NCBI GenBank assembly: GCA_920105625.2
Contig: OV050030.1
Location: forward strand, 85,645,570 to 85,709,569
Direction of reading: 5' to 3'
Origin: Clusia tigrina
Lineage: Eukaryota > Arthropoda > Insecta > Diptera > Clusiidae
DNA length: 64,000 bases
Every line of letters begins with the position of its first letter. Position 1 is the stretch's first letter. Shown piece after piece: positions 21,016-31,370 of the stretch. The notes beneath the pieces were generated by a model. That model did no database searches, was not told the DNA's origin, and saw only the letters and a program-made list of their open reading frames with translations. A program made the position numbers and the translations under genes.

Positions 21016-21227
21016 TGTCATAGTATAGAAAGATCTGACATCACTCAAAAACATGAATTGCAAAATGGAAGTGTGGCAATCACATGAATGAGACTAACGA
21101 TTGCATCAGCCAAACTGAAGTAAAACCAACGTGCTTTTTCATAACAAAATCTTGACTACCCTCTATTAAATAAACATCTCTATAAGTATACATTTAAATA
21201 TATCCTTGTTTTATTAACACTATAACA
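21016..21227 (+). repeat. Gypsy-2 3' LTR
   Basis: Same length as the 5' LTR, with three substitutions between them. Confidence 0.95.
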
Positions 21228-21796
21228 GGTACACAATTTATATAAAATATATTTAATAGTTACATAGACTCATAATTTCTTCTGAAAGTTCAAACTACAC
21301 AAAAATAACAATTAAATAACTCTTCTTCAAATCAAAACTTTATTTCCAATTGTTTGCATATTTGTTTTGATTGCATTGTTCTATAAATTCAATTTTGACA
21401 GCTATGTCGGGAAAATTGGTTTAAAAATTCGTTCTGCAGTCACCATGTTAAGCGGCCCCGACACGTTACTGCATTACCCACATCATACTTATGTGTGTGT
21501 GCAGTATCTCTGCACCGAAACGCTACTGCATACTCTTCAATCATTCATTTTCGTTTACTCCTTCGGCGTGGAGACAACAATGTCAGACGCAGATAAAAGT
21601 AATTCTGGCTGCGGTTGGAGTGTGATTGAAAAAGAAACAAATGAATGAAACACAACAAAAAGCAATGAAAAACAAAAATCTGGATGAAAAATTGCTATCG
21701 AAAAAGGAATGAGATTTCTCATCAAAATATTGCGGTAAAATTCAATGAATTCGATGAGAAATGTTTTTCTTTGTTTTCCGCCATGACGTCCGCGCG
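21228..21796. repeat. R0 of unit 3 with TIR-A left part
   Basis: Collinear with 1-564. The TIR-A left arm is at 21449-21468. It ends at gtccgcgcg, where the errantivirus is inserted. The overlapping 93-codon frame is the same recurrent, domain-free frame seen in units 1 and 4. Confidence 0.85.
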
Positions 21797-22651
21797 GGTT
21801 ATATGTATAGTGAGTAAATAGTTAATATTTAGTCTTAATATTTACGTTTCTTCCGCTGGTTAGTTGATTGGTGGGATATTTCTGATGTTGTTCTGCGGTT
21901 GTTGTTAGTTTTGTATATTCCCTTCACTTTGTATGCTTTGTAGACGATGCACTTCTCTTACACTTCTGCACTTCTCTTGTTGTATATTTTAAATTTGAAT
22001 AGTATATTTTTTTTAACAATTTTGTCCGACTTAATGTTGTTGTGTTTGACTTTTAGATCTCCTTCTGCCGAATACTACTACGATTTGAATTTTATTTTAT
22101 CTAAGCGCAAAACACAATTTTTTCGTTGATATATGGTATTATTATAATTTCAATTTATTTTTAACGGTAAGTACATTTGCACTCCACTGGTGTATGTAGC
22201 TGTCGGTCAGCGTTGAAATTTTTGTTGGATTGCGGTAGGTTTGTTTCGCGACTGCGCCAGTTATATGTATACTGAGTGTTATAATTGTAGCGAGTGGTCC
22301 GGCACCTTATTCCTCTGGTTACTGCTTAAACCGAGGAGTAACTACTGGGTATCGGTATTAATAAAGAAACAATATGTTTTTAAAAAAATACAACGTCTTT
22401 ATTGTTCTACTGCTCAGTTACCACTGGCTCTTTCAAAATATCCTATACTATATTTCTTATGCTATATTTTCTTAGGCAAAGCTGAATCTGCATACTCAGC
22501 TTTGCATGCCTTTTCTAATCTTACTTTAATATGCGAGCTCAGCGCACTTAGCTATGCAGCTTGAGCCGCTTTGGTGTGTACATTGTTTACCAGCATGTTC
22601 TGTTTGCATTCTTAGAATATGCTGGGTTTGTCTATTTTTCTTATATTTAGA
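21797..22651 (-). repeat. Errantivirus 3' LTR (left)
   Basis: Very similar to 31371-32259. Its inner end after atatttag differs from the partner LTR, which continues to ACCATAACT, so the inner boundary has been rearranged and the coordinate is approximate. Confidence 0.8.
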
Positions 22652-22762
22652 TTTGGAGTATCTTCTATCGTAAGTCCCCTACGGTTACTCTCAGAACTCT
22701 CCTGAGTTCTTTTATTTATTATTTTTACATTAATATTTTTCTTTTTCTAATAAATTATTATT
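22652..22762 (-). pseudogene. Errantivirus 3' internal end, left of Copia
   Basis: About 110 bp of internal sequence between LTR and Copia insertion. In phase with the envelope remnant on the other side of Copia it adds about ten codons and then a stop. The purine-rich stretch (minus strand, near 22675-22685) may be what is left of the polypurine tract. Confidence 0.5.
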
Positions 22763-22767
22763 ACAAT

Positions 22768-22914
22768 TATTAATAATCTGGCAACATTCGTCTTAAAGTA
22801 AATGATCACATTTTTCTTTTCACTTCTTACTTCTTACTTCTAACTTTTGTAACATTCTGTATAATTTAGTTCTGAATAAAAACTTTAACTTCAAACATTA
22901 CTAAAATCCCAACA
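22768..22914 (+). repeat. Copia 5' LTR, truncated at its 5' end
   Basis: 147 bp, ending cccaaca as in the partner. The first approximately 35 bp of the right LTR are missing here. Confidence 0.8.
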
Positions 22915-22916
22915 AA

Positions 22917-22930
22917 GGTTATGGGCCCAG
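22917..22930 (+). promoter_or_regulatory. Copia-type primer-binding site
   Basis: ggttatgggcccag, the characteristic Copia-lineage site that pairs with an internal fragment of initiator tRNA-Met. Confidence 0.85.
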
Positions 22931-23029
22931 AACGCGTTTCGGTTACCTAAATACAGAAAAGTGGTTCGGAAAAAGTAAAGACATTGTTAAAGTGAATAAA
23001 TCCTCAGTGAATTCAGAACAAAAGAAATA

Positions 23030-23773
23030 ATGAGCGTGTCACACCAAATAGAAAAACTTGGTGAAGACAATTATGATATGTGGTGTACGTCTATACGTAG
23101 CGTACTTATAATATCGGAATTATGGAATGTCGTGTGTGGTAAATATGTACTTGTTGAAAAATCCACAAGTGAAGAAACAGAAAAATGGTCTTCAACACAT
23201 CAAAAGGCATTGGCATGCATAATATTAAACGTAAAGCCGTCACAGTTTCAGCACATAAAGTTGTGCGAAACTTCATCAGAGGCATGGAAAAAATTACGCG
23301 ATGTGCATGTGTCAGTCGAACCAGTTCGTAAAGTACAGCTTTTCCAAAAACTTTTGTATCTCAATATGAAACAAGGCGAAAATGTGGCTCAATATGTAAA
23401 TTCCTTTACAGAAATAATAGCAAAGTTGGCAGAACTGGATATCAAAATTATTGATGAGTTAAAAACAATAATGCTTCTCTCCAGTTTGCCAAACTCATTT
23501 GAAAATTTTGTTGTTGCTATTGAGACACGGGATCAGCTACCGTTGTTTGAAACGGTAAAACTGAAACTTCTAGAAGAAGGAGCGCGCAAACAAGAAAGAG
23601 ACGAACGCGAATGTTCGGTCCAAGCAGTTTACGCACACACAAAAGTACAGCAAAGCAGCAGACGTCGTGACGATGGTAACAAAAGAAGTTACGATAACCG
23701 TCGTTTTTGGCAAATGCTTTATGTGTGGGAAGCCAGGGCATCGTGTGTCAGAGTGTACAAGCAAGAAAAATAA
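23030..23773 (+). pseudogene. Copia Gag
   Basis: A frame of 247 codons from an ATG 100 bp after the primer site. It has the Copia-type capsid pattern: EKLGEDNYDMWCTSIRSVL at the start, ALACIILNVK near 62-72, SEAWKKLRDVH near 84, and LLSSLPNSFENFV near 150. It forms the particle in intact elements. A frameshift near 23670-23720 takes the nucleocapsid knuckle into the next frame. Confidence 0.85.
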
Positions 23774-24080
23774 AACCAAACGAAACACAGGAGGAGAACA
23801 AACAAACTGTTTGATGCATTGGAGTGTCGCCGAGCAGCGAAAAAGTACATGGTGTCTAGACAGCGGCGCAACTTCACATATGTGTTGTGACAGGAGTATG
23901 TTTATATCGTTTGCTGAGAACAAAGCAACAATTATGCTGGCGGCCGATAAATTTGTGGAATCACCTGGAATTGGAATAGTTTATTTTAAAACGGAATACT
24001 CAAACATTGAAATGCGTGAAGTATGTTCCGACATTACACATGAATTTTTTGTCAGTAAACAAAGCAGCTCAAAACGGTAA
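23667..24080 (+). pseudogene. Copia nucleocapsid knuckle and protease
   Basis: Continues Gag-Pol in another phase. The CCHC knuckle CFMCGKPGHRVSEC is near residue 17. The protease active site DSGATSHMC is near residue 67. The frame ends in the middle of the protease, and the following frame overlaps it, so a second shift lies near 24030-24080. The protease would cut the polyprotein in a working element. Confidence 0.85.
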
Positions 24081-24794
24081 TTTAGCATCATTTGATAAAG
24101 CAGAGGCGCTTATCAAAAATAAACAAGGCGAAATAATGTTACGAGCGGTGTTAAAAGACGACTTGTATCTGTACACAATTCAACCAGAAAGTGCGGTTTA
24201 TATGTTAAATGAAGTTTCGCTGGCAACAAAGTGGCATAATAGGTTTGGACACTTAAATTTCCAAAGCCTTAAGCAGATCAGTGAAAAAAATCTAGTTCAC
24301 GGGTTTCAAATCGAAAACATGCCAATAGAAATAAATTGTGATACGTGTAATCAAGCAAAATTATGTGCTTTGCCGTTCCCGCAGAAGGCTAACCGTGTTA
24401 CAGAAAGTGTGCTTGAATTAATACATACAGAGGTTTGCGGACCGATGAACGTAAAAAGCCCTGCCGGCAATCGAAATTTTGTGACATTCATTGACGATTT
24501 TTCACGCAAAATCTATGTGTACTTTATGCGCGCCAAAAGTGAGGTGTTCGAAAAGTTCACCTTGTTTAAAGCGTACGTTGAGTGCGAAACGGGCGAAAAG
24601 ATAAAGACGTTGCGAAGCGACAATGGCAAAGAATATATCAACAACGATTTCATAAATCATTTAAACAAGTGCGGCATAAAAAACAGCTGACGGTTCCTTA
24701 TACGCCTCAGCAAAATGGTGTAGCCGAGCGTGCAAATCGTACTATTGTCGAAATGGCTAAATCGCTTTTGAAATGCGAATGTTGTTCGCAATAG
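24007..24794 (+). pseudogene. Copia integrase, frameshifted and C-terminally deleted
   Basis: The frame to 24690 has the gag-pre-integrase His-Cys region (WHNRFGHLNFQSLKQI, then CDTCNQAK) and the core motifs HTEVCGPM, FIDDFSRK and RSDNGKEY. A shift near 24670 puts the last part of the D-D-E core (TPQQNGVAERANRTIVEM, with the catalytic E) in the frame at 24582-24794. The integrase C-terminal region and the linker to reverse transcriptase are missing: the reverse transcriptase starts within a few bases of SLLKCE. Confidence 0.85.
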
Positions 24795-25726
24795 CTGCAG
24801 AAAAACAGTTACATATGCACCAGGTGGACATATCAAATGCATATTTGAACAGCAAGCTAGAAGAGGACGTATATATGAAACAACCGGAAAATTTTGTTGA
24901 TGAGCAGCATCCAAAGAAAGTACTGAAGCTTCAAAAGGCAATCTACGGGCTAAAACAATCTGGTCGTGCATGGAACAACACATTAGATGAAGTTATCCAG
25001 AGTATGGGTTTCAAGCGATACAAAAATGAAGCCTGTTTGTACGTCAAACATCATCAACAACAATTCAGTTACATTGCAGTCTACGTTGACGATTTAATAA
25101 TCATCAGCCCAACCGAAGATGAAATCAGCGAAATTAAGCAGATGATCGCTTCCAAGTTTGAGATGCAAGATGGTGGTCAATTAAATTTTTTTCTCGGCAT
25201 GGAAATTCATCGAGAAGGTAAACAAGGCGCCGTTTACTTGAGCCAAAAGAAATACATCAGGAGACTTCTTGGCAGCTATAGTATGCAACACTGTCGTCAG
25301 GTCTCGACACCACTTGACCCAGGCTTTCAAGTGGGCTGTAGTAACAATAAATGTGTTAAGGTAAGTGTGCCACAATACCAATCGCTAATTGGTTCTCTTA
25401 TGTACTTAGCAGTTTTGAGCCGCCCTGACATTATGCACGCTATAAGCAAATTGTCACAGCGAAATACCGGCCCACATGCCGAGCATGAGGCTGCTGCTAA
25501 GCACGTTTTACGATACCTCTCCGGTACCATAAATCTAAGTTTCGTATACCGCAAATCAAACGAGCCAGTGAACGGGTTTGCAGATGCAGATTGGGCTAAT
25601 GACCAGGTAGATAGAAAATCCTACTCTGGCTACACATTTATTTTGGGAAGCAGTGCCTTTTCATGGGCATCATCGAAGCAAAGCATCGTCGCATTAAGCA
25701 GCACGATGCCGAATACCTTGCCTTAA
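24773..25726 (+). pseudogene. Copia reverse transcriptase and RNase H (N-terminal part)
   Basis: 317 codons. It lacks the first part of the fingers and starts at HQVDISNAYLN. Clear motifs: QPENFVD, LQKAIYGLKQSGRAW, catalytic YVDD at about residue 104 (AVYVDDLIIIS), FFLGMEI, SLMYLAVLSRPDI, then RNase H with GFADADWAND. It ends by a shift near 25700, with the rest in the next frame. The catalytic pair of aspartates is kept, but the missing N-terminus makes it non-functional. Confidence 0.9.
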
Positions 25727-26028
25727 CGGCAGCTGCCAAAGAAGCCATTTATTTACGCAGACTACTTGCCGAAATAGGATGGTCGAGCTCTGAACCAATG
25801 ACAATCTATGGGGATAATATAAGTGCACAAAGTATAGCTCGAAACCCAGTTCATCATAAACGCACTAAACACATAGATATTAAGTACCATTTTATAAGAG
25901 AAAAAGTTGAAAGAAATGAAATTGAATTAAAATATGTATCAACGGATAATAAAGTTGCCGATGTTTTTAGCAAATGTTTATGTAAACAAAAGCATAATGG
26001 ATTTGTTAAAGTTCTTCGTTTAACGTAA
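25663..26028 (+). pseudogene. Copia RNase H C-terminal part
   Basis: Carries the standard end of Copia RNase H: EYLALTAAAKEAIYLR, the aspartate in IYGDNISAQSIA, KRTKHIDIKYHF and a VADVFSKCL end. It is in a different phase from the upstream half. Confidence 0.85.
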
Positions 26029-26058
26029 ACATACTTGTAATCATATAATATGTAGCTT

Positions 26059-26067
26059 AAGAAGAAG
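26059..26067 (+). other. Copia polypurine tract
   Basis: aagaagaag directly before the TGTTGAAATT start of the right LTR; it fixes that LTR boundary. Confidence 0.75.
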
Positions 26068-26246
26068 TGTTGAAATTGTTTGCTTCTAATATAAGCTAAA
26101 TATAATAATCTGGCAACATCCGTCTTAAAGTAAAAGATCACATTTTTCTTTTCACTTCTTACTTCTTACTTCTAACTTTTGTAACATTCTGTATAATTTA
26201 GTTCTGAATAAAAACTTTAACTTCGAACTTTACTAAAATCCCAACA
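26068..26246 (+). repeat. Copia 3' LTR (179 bp)
   Basis: TGTTGAAATTG...CCCAACA. Shared with the left LTR from taataatctggcaac onward, with a handful of substitutions. Confidence 0.88.
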
Positions 26247-26251
26247 ACAAT

Positions 26252-27280
26252 TAACATAGCTAATTAGATAGTTTTTATTTAGTACAAGTTCTCTGTTGTC
26301 GCAATTTTGCGTAAGTTTTACATTATATGCATTCGTAATTAACAATATATCATCTTCTATAATCTCCAATTTAGTTTTATTGCTAAATTTAAATGTGCAT
26401 TCATTTTTAAAAATACAATTCTGGCTTCTTTTTAAATCTTTTAACGCTGCGTCTTTTTCATATATAAAATTTTCCTTATTAATTGTGACAATTAATTCAT
26501 TTTCAGTTTCAATTTCTAAGTTTTTAGCGTTTGGCAGTGGTACTATTAATTTTAAATCTGATACTATGTAATTTTTTGCAATTTTAATAGCAATTACAAA
26601 AGACTGATTTTTGTATGATAGTACTCCTATTTTTGACAATTTTAATTTATAAAAATCTATTTTAAAATATCCTATTTCCTCCGTTGTTAAAATACCCGGA
26701 TGGATAATATTATACTTAGCTGCTGCTATATTTGTTTGAATTTCGTTAATTTTGTTTTCTAGATGTCTAATTTTATTCATTTAATCGTTAAATAGTAGAT
26801 GGCCAATAATTTCTTCGTTTTGTTTGTTAGCCAGTAGCATAAAAGTATTTATCGTTTCTCTATCTTCCTCAATTTTGATTTTAATTAAATGAATTGCATC
26901 ATTAAAATAATTATTTTTTGAAATCTGCTGATTTATTCTCTGTATTATTTTATGGTCATTTTTTTGTTGGACTTCTAAATAGCCCAATATTTCCTGCCTA
27001 TCCTCGTCATCTATTACTCCGAATAACCATTTATGCATTGTGCCTATTATGTTCATTAACCCTCTTTTGTTCCTATTATATTTTTCTGGACAAATTGTCT
27101 TTATTTGTGCCTCTATTGTCTTTATTTCGTTAAACAGTAAATCTTTTCTCTTAATCCTTCTGTGTTCGATGTCTTTTTTAAATGCATGTATTATTTCTAG
27201 AATTTCGAATGGCTTAATGATATGGAGGATTGTACTTGTTTCGTTTGCTATTTCCGTATTTCCCATATGTATTATTGCAT
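26252..27280 (-). pseudogene. Errantivirus envelope (Env) remnant
   Basis: The transmembrane-subunit part of an insect errantivirus envelope, the glycoprotein class that makes some of these elements infectious. Visible features: a furin-type basic site (RNKR) followed by a fusion-peptide-like GLMNIIGTMHKWLFG, then a helical, charged stretch. The surface subunit and signal peptide are absent: just upstream the frame runs directly into integrase. A TAA at 26781-26783 splits it, and the Copia insertion removes the C-terminal end from phase; the last residues of the 187-codon frame come from Copia LTR. Inactive as it stands. Confidence 0.85.
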
Positions 27281-27728
27281 ATTCTTTTAAAATTGTTGGA
27301 TCGATACTGTTCTTTGCTATTGTCGGTGAACATTTTAGTGTTGAGTGATAACGATCATTATAGTTGCCTATAACGACCTGTATCCTCATCTCTGTTGAGA
27401 GACTTGGGTCTTCAATTCCTGTTAGTTTTTCTAACAGGGTTGAGTGCAGCCTCTCAATGTCTGCATTACCTGTATGGCTATTTGGTTTTGTTAGGTGTAC
27501 TACTACTACTTCTGTATTTAAAAACTGTATCAACTGTTCGGCCCTGAATTCGTTGTCCATGACTATTTTTTTTGGTTTCCCAAATTTTGTGAACTGCTAT
27601 ATTATTATAGATTTCTTTGATTTCCAGTTTCTGTCGGTTATATTGTAAGCAGCTGCAAATTTTGTTAATTTGTCCATGACTGTTACAAAGGATAATTTTT
27701 TAAAATGAAAAATATCAACATGAATAAT
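27281..27728 (-). pseudogene. Errantivirus integrase core, joined to Env
   Basis: The frame from 27560 leftwards begins at the second catalytic aspartate (DNEFRAEQL) and includes the glutamate of the D-D-E triad in ADIERLHSTLLEKL, then IGNYNDRYHST. The first part of the core (27560-27728) is in other phases. After TILKE the frame changes without a stop into envelope sequence, so the integrase C-terminal domain and the start of Env are deleted. The parallel copy at 58298-58666 continues differently after TILKE, which marks the junction. Confidence 0.8.
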
Positions 27729-28441
27729 TTAATTTTTTTCGGTCGGCGTTTCTGTTAGTTGATATTTGGGTTTAATAGGTTTTTGATCATATTTAATCTG
27801 TTGGCACTTTTGGCAATTATTTATTATTAGTTGTATATGTTCCCTAAATTTTGGGTAAAATATTTTGTCTTTAAGTGTATTATATGTCTCTGCTATTCCG
27901 CTATGCATGGATTCGTTATTATGATAGAGTGAGATTTGTTTATGTTGCTCTTCTTCTTGTAGTATCTCTGATACTCTCTTTGTGCACTTTACAAATTGTA
28001 ATTTGCTATTGCAAGAAAACATTGATATCAATAAAAGTTCAATTTTGTGATAGTCGGCTTCCTCGGTTTCTGAGAAAATTCCAATTTTGCCTCCTTTAAT
28101 GTGCCTTTGTAAAATAACTTTAAGTGTATTTTCATTTTCCGTCGGATTTATTTGTATTATTTTTCTGTTATGTATAGTTTTATATTTATTTACGATTTCT
28201 TCCTTTATAACAAAGTGTTCTAGCAATTCTTCTTCTGCTGAATGAATTGTTTCGGATATGTTCAAATTGGATTCTTTATCATTATATTCGTTTATTTTTG
28301 GCGAATTCTCAATGCGACTTAAAAAATCTTCTACCACGTTATCTTTTCCACGTAAATATTCAATTTTGTAATTATACTCCTGCAATTTTAATAGCCATCT
28401 TTAATGACGTTGGGAGAATTCCTTTCCCTTGTATTTACTAT
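27729..28441 (-). pseudogene. Errantivirus RNase H end and integrase zinc domain
   Basis: The 218-codon frame starts in the end of RNase H (EYNYKIEYLRGKDNVVEDFLSR) and passes through an acidic linker to the integrase HHCC zinc domain near residues 160-195 (SMHSGIAETYNTL, then NNCQKCQQIK). It is separated by frameshifts from reverse transcriptase on one side and the core on the other. Confidence 0.85.
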
Positions 28442-29794
28442 TTAAGTACATAATCGGGCAATAATCTGTAGCGATTTTAATCTTTTTTCCGTATATATAA
28501 GGCCTAAGGTAAGTGATGGCATATATAATGGATAAAAAATTTTTACTGTCGTAACATATTTTTGCTCATGATTGTTAAGTGTTCTAGAGATATAGCACAC
28601 TGGTTGTCCTTCTTGAGACAATACTGCTCCAATGGAGTAATCGCTAGCATCTGTGGTAATTGCGAATTCTTTTTCGTAGTTAGGATATTTTAAAATGGGG
28701 TGGGATGAAATCAGCGTTTTGAGATTTTCAAAACTTGCAATAAATTGAGGATCGTTTGGGTTTAATTTATATTCCTTTTTTAAATATTTAATCATAGGAT
28801 ACGCTATTTTTGAGTAATCCTTAATGAATTTTCTGTAAAATCCGATTACCCCTAAAAAGCTTTTTAGCTGTTTTTCAGTTTTTGGCACTTTTAAGTTCAT
28901 AATTGATTCTCCCTTTCCTTGGTTTGGTTTCATGCCGTCTTCTGTCAAAATATGTCCCAAAAATTTGGTTTCCTTTTTTAAGAAGCTGCATTTATCAGCT
29001 TGAAGTTTTAGATTATGTTCTTGTAGTCTTGCAAATATTTTTTCTAGTGAACTCCTGTGTTCTTCTATTGATGTCGAAAATATTAGTATATCGTCCAAAT
29101 ATACAACACATATTTTGTTTATATAATCCCTTAAAATATCATTTATTAGGCGTTGAAATGTGGCTGGGGAATTTTTTAACCCAAAAGGCATCCTGACATA
29201 TTCGTACAGGCCTGCAGGAGTAACAAAAGCTGTTTTCTCAATATCCTTTTCTGCCATTAAAATCTGATGGTAACCTTTTGCTAGATCTAAGGTGGTAAAG
29301 TACTGTGCCTTGCCCAATTTGTCTAGTATTCCATCAATATTTGGCAATGGATATTTATCAACAGTTATTTGATTTAATCTCCTATAGTCAACCACAAAGC
29401 GGAATTTTTGATTTCCGGAATTATCGCTTATCTTTGGCCCTATTATAATAGGTGAGCTATATTTGCTCCTGCTTTTTCTTATTACGCCTTGGTTTTTTAG
29501 TTCTTGAATTTGTCTTATGGCTTCTTCTTCATGTTTCGGTGGTAGCCTATATAATCTCGAATTAATTTGCTGACTTGTGGTAGTTTTAATTTCGTGAAGC
29601 ACTGTTTGCGTATTTGTTAAAGGATCCCCTTCTTTATATACTAGTTTTTCGTATTTTTTCAACAATTTTCCAACCTTTTTCCGTTCATCTGATTTTAGAT
29701 GATCGAGTTGAATATTTTGAATTTCACTTGTTTCCAATGAGTGAATCTGTTCTTCAACCATTTTTGTGCGAAATGGGATTTTAACGTTTACCAT
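28442..29794 (-). pseudogene. Errantivirus reverse transcriptase and RNase H
   Basis: A 450-codon uninterrupted frame. Reverse transcriptase motifs: RFVVDYRRLNQITVDKYPLP, TTLDLAKGYHQI, MPFGLKNSPATFQ and catalytic YLDD (VVYLDDILIFS, about residue 230). RNase H begins at ITTDASDYSIGAVLSQ near residue 385 and is lost by frameshift after about 40 residues. The polymerase active site is intact although the gene is not. Confidence 0.92.
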
Positions 29795-29797
29795 TAT

Positions 29798-30160
29798 TTA
29801 ATACCATTTCCATATTAATACCATTTCCATATTATCTTTATCGATTATTTTTATATTTTTAAAAATAAAATCATTGCCTAATAAAAGGTCATATGGTTTA
29901 CTAAAATACATTTTTAACCATCTCATTCTAGCGTTTTGTGAATATTCGAATTCTGGAGGACATGGTGTTTTAACCCTTTCATTAGATGTCTTTATATTCC
30001 CGTTCAATGTAGTAACTATTGTTTATTGTTTTCTAACACCGGTAAATTCTATTTTTCGAAGCTTGCTTTTTTCATTATACTTATAGTAGAGCCAGGATCT
30101 ACTAGTGTGCACCATTTTTTATTAAAAAATGTAAGCGAAATTAAAATTTTTTTTTGGTTT
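29798..30160 (-). pseudogene. Errantivirus protease remnant
   Basis: The active-site loop reads LVDPGST (near 30090-30110, minus strand), so Pro stands where Thr or Ser is usual in D-T/S-G. The C-terminal half, with YDLLLGNDFI, is in the frame 29798-30007. A stop or shift lies between them. The Pro may be a loss-of-function change or lineage-typical; I cannot tell without relatives. Confidence 0.65.
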
Positions 30161-30167
30161 TCTGAGG

Positions 30168-31284
30168 CTAGCTTGTAAAAAACTGGTAGTTATTGTTTGT
30201 CTCCTCCGTCCTGCTCATAGTGTCCACCTCCATGGGTATTGGGCCATTTGAGCGTCTTGACTGCTGAATGTCGCTCTGAATGTTTGGTACAGCAGCATTA
30301 CCGTAACCAACATTATTACGATATTGATTTCCTGTATTATTTTGGCTGTTATATTGGCCTGAGTCTCTAGGCCGAAAATCTGTTTGTCTTTGTGGATTAT
30401 TTGGGCGATAGTTATTTTGCCCTGAATAGTTTGTAACTCTTTGAGGGAATTGTCTCGAATTATGTTGTGAACGAGAGTTATTTATTTTGCTCATTCGTAT
30501 TTTGTCTCCTAAAGTGGGTTTGTTCTAAATTGTTTTCTAATCTGTGATTATTTTGGTTTCTGTTACCGTCATAATTTCTATCGTTCTGTGTGAATTGGCC
30601 ATGATTTTTATTTCTTGTTAAAAACACAGGGTTTAAATTTCCATCATCCAGCCCTATGAAATTGTAAATCTTATTTGTCATGTCTGTCCATGTCGTTACA
30701 TTTCGTACCATATATGCCAAGGTCTCGGCTGCTAATTGCTTTATTCTTTGTATCAGCATTCCTGAAAATACTTCTTTCATTGCACCACCTGTCTCCCTCA
30801 GAGCGCTATATTCATTAATATTATCGATTATTTCTTTAGTTTTTCTACTAAGTTCGCTGTTGTTTCGTACTCTTAGGTTGGTTATGTCGTTAGTCAGAGC
30901 CATTTGGTCCTTTGTTGACCTGAAGTGCTGTTTTAGTTTTATTTTACATACCTCCCAATTTTCTGGGGGGTTTAACGCCAAAAAATTTTTAGCCGAACCT
31001 AAGATTTTTAGACCGTAAACTATTCTGAAAACCAGCTGTTGTTGTCCTTCATAATCAGTCAATATTCTGTCAATTGCTTCTATGAATGCTGTCAACTTTC
31101 TAGCATTGTCTTCAAATGGTTGCAGGTATTTGAGGTCTTTTTCTACTTTTTGCCTAGCACTTATCCCTTGCTGTGCAGCGTTTTGTTGGAGAAATTGCGT
31201 TATTGCAACTAAGCAACGTTCAATATTGGTTCCATTTTGAGCCATTTTACCAAAATTTTTTTTTAAATAGAGAATGAGAAACAA
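30168..31284 (-). pseudogene. Errantivirus Gag
   Basis: Two frames overlap at 30478-30494. The first (268 codons) has a helical capsid region with QPFEDNARKLTAFIEAID near residue 55, and the second is an Asn/Gln/Arg-rich tail (SQHNSRQFPQ, NNYRPNNPQRQTDFRP) with no zinc knuckle, as in 17.6/297/gypsy-type Gag. One frameshift separates them. Gag would form the particle. The start is taken from the upstream frame; there are two candidate ATG codons (residues 1 and 14), the second, MAQNGTN, being the better start. Confidence 0.82.
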
Positions 31285-31370
31285 TAAATTTTATACACTG
31301 TATTTTTCTTATTCTTAGCTTATTATAATAATAATAATTATTATTATTTATTTCTTTATTATTTTTTTTT
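31285..31370 (-). other. Errantivirus leader, degenerate
   Basis: Where a primer-binding site should adjoin the 5' LTR there is only an AT-rich, partly palindromic (TAA/TTA)n tract. No tRNA complement is recognisable, so the leader has been replaced or expanded by microsatellite growth. Confidence 0.5.

Larger units (their letters stand above)
16569..21227 (+). mobile_element. Nearly intact Ty3/Gypsy retrotransposon (Gypsy-2)
   Basis: Two 212-bp LTRs differ at only three positions that I can count. GGTAC flanks both ends (16564-16568 and 21228-21232), and the R0 start at 1 shows the uninterrupted site. A primer-binding site, one long gag-pol frame and a polypurine tract are all present in order. 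The single visible lesion is an in-frame TAA in the integrase tail. Protein features (IADD reverse transcriptase, two zinc knuckles, gag and pol in one frame) suit the Mag/K02A2.6-like side of Ty3/Gypsy. This is the youngest fully contained element in the window. Confidence 0.95.
22768..26246 (+). mobile_element. Defective Copia-type retrotransposon inside the errantivirus
   Basis: ACAAT flanks both ends (22763-22767 and 26247-26251). The right LTR is 179 bp starting TGTTGAAATTG, directly after an aagaagaag polypurine tract. The left LTR matches it but lacks about the first 35 bp. Gene order gag, protease, integrase, reverse transcriptase, RNase H is that of Ty1/Copia. The element is dead: four frames, and a large deletion between integrase and reverse transcriptase. 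Confidence 0.92.
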
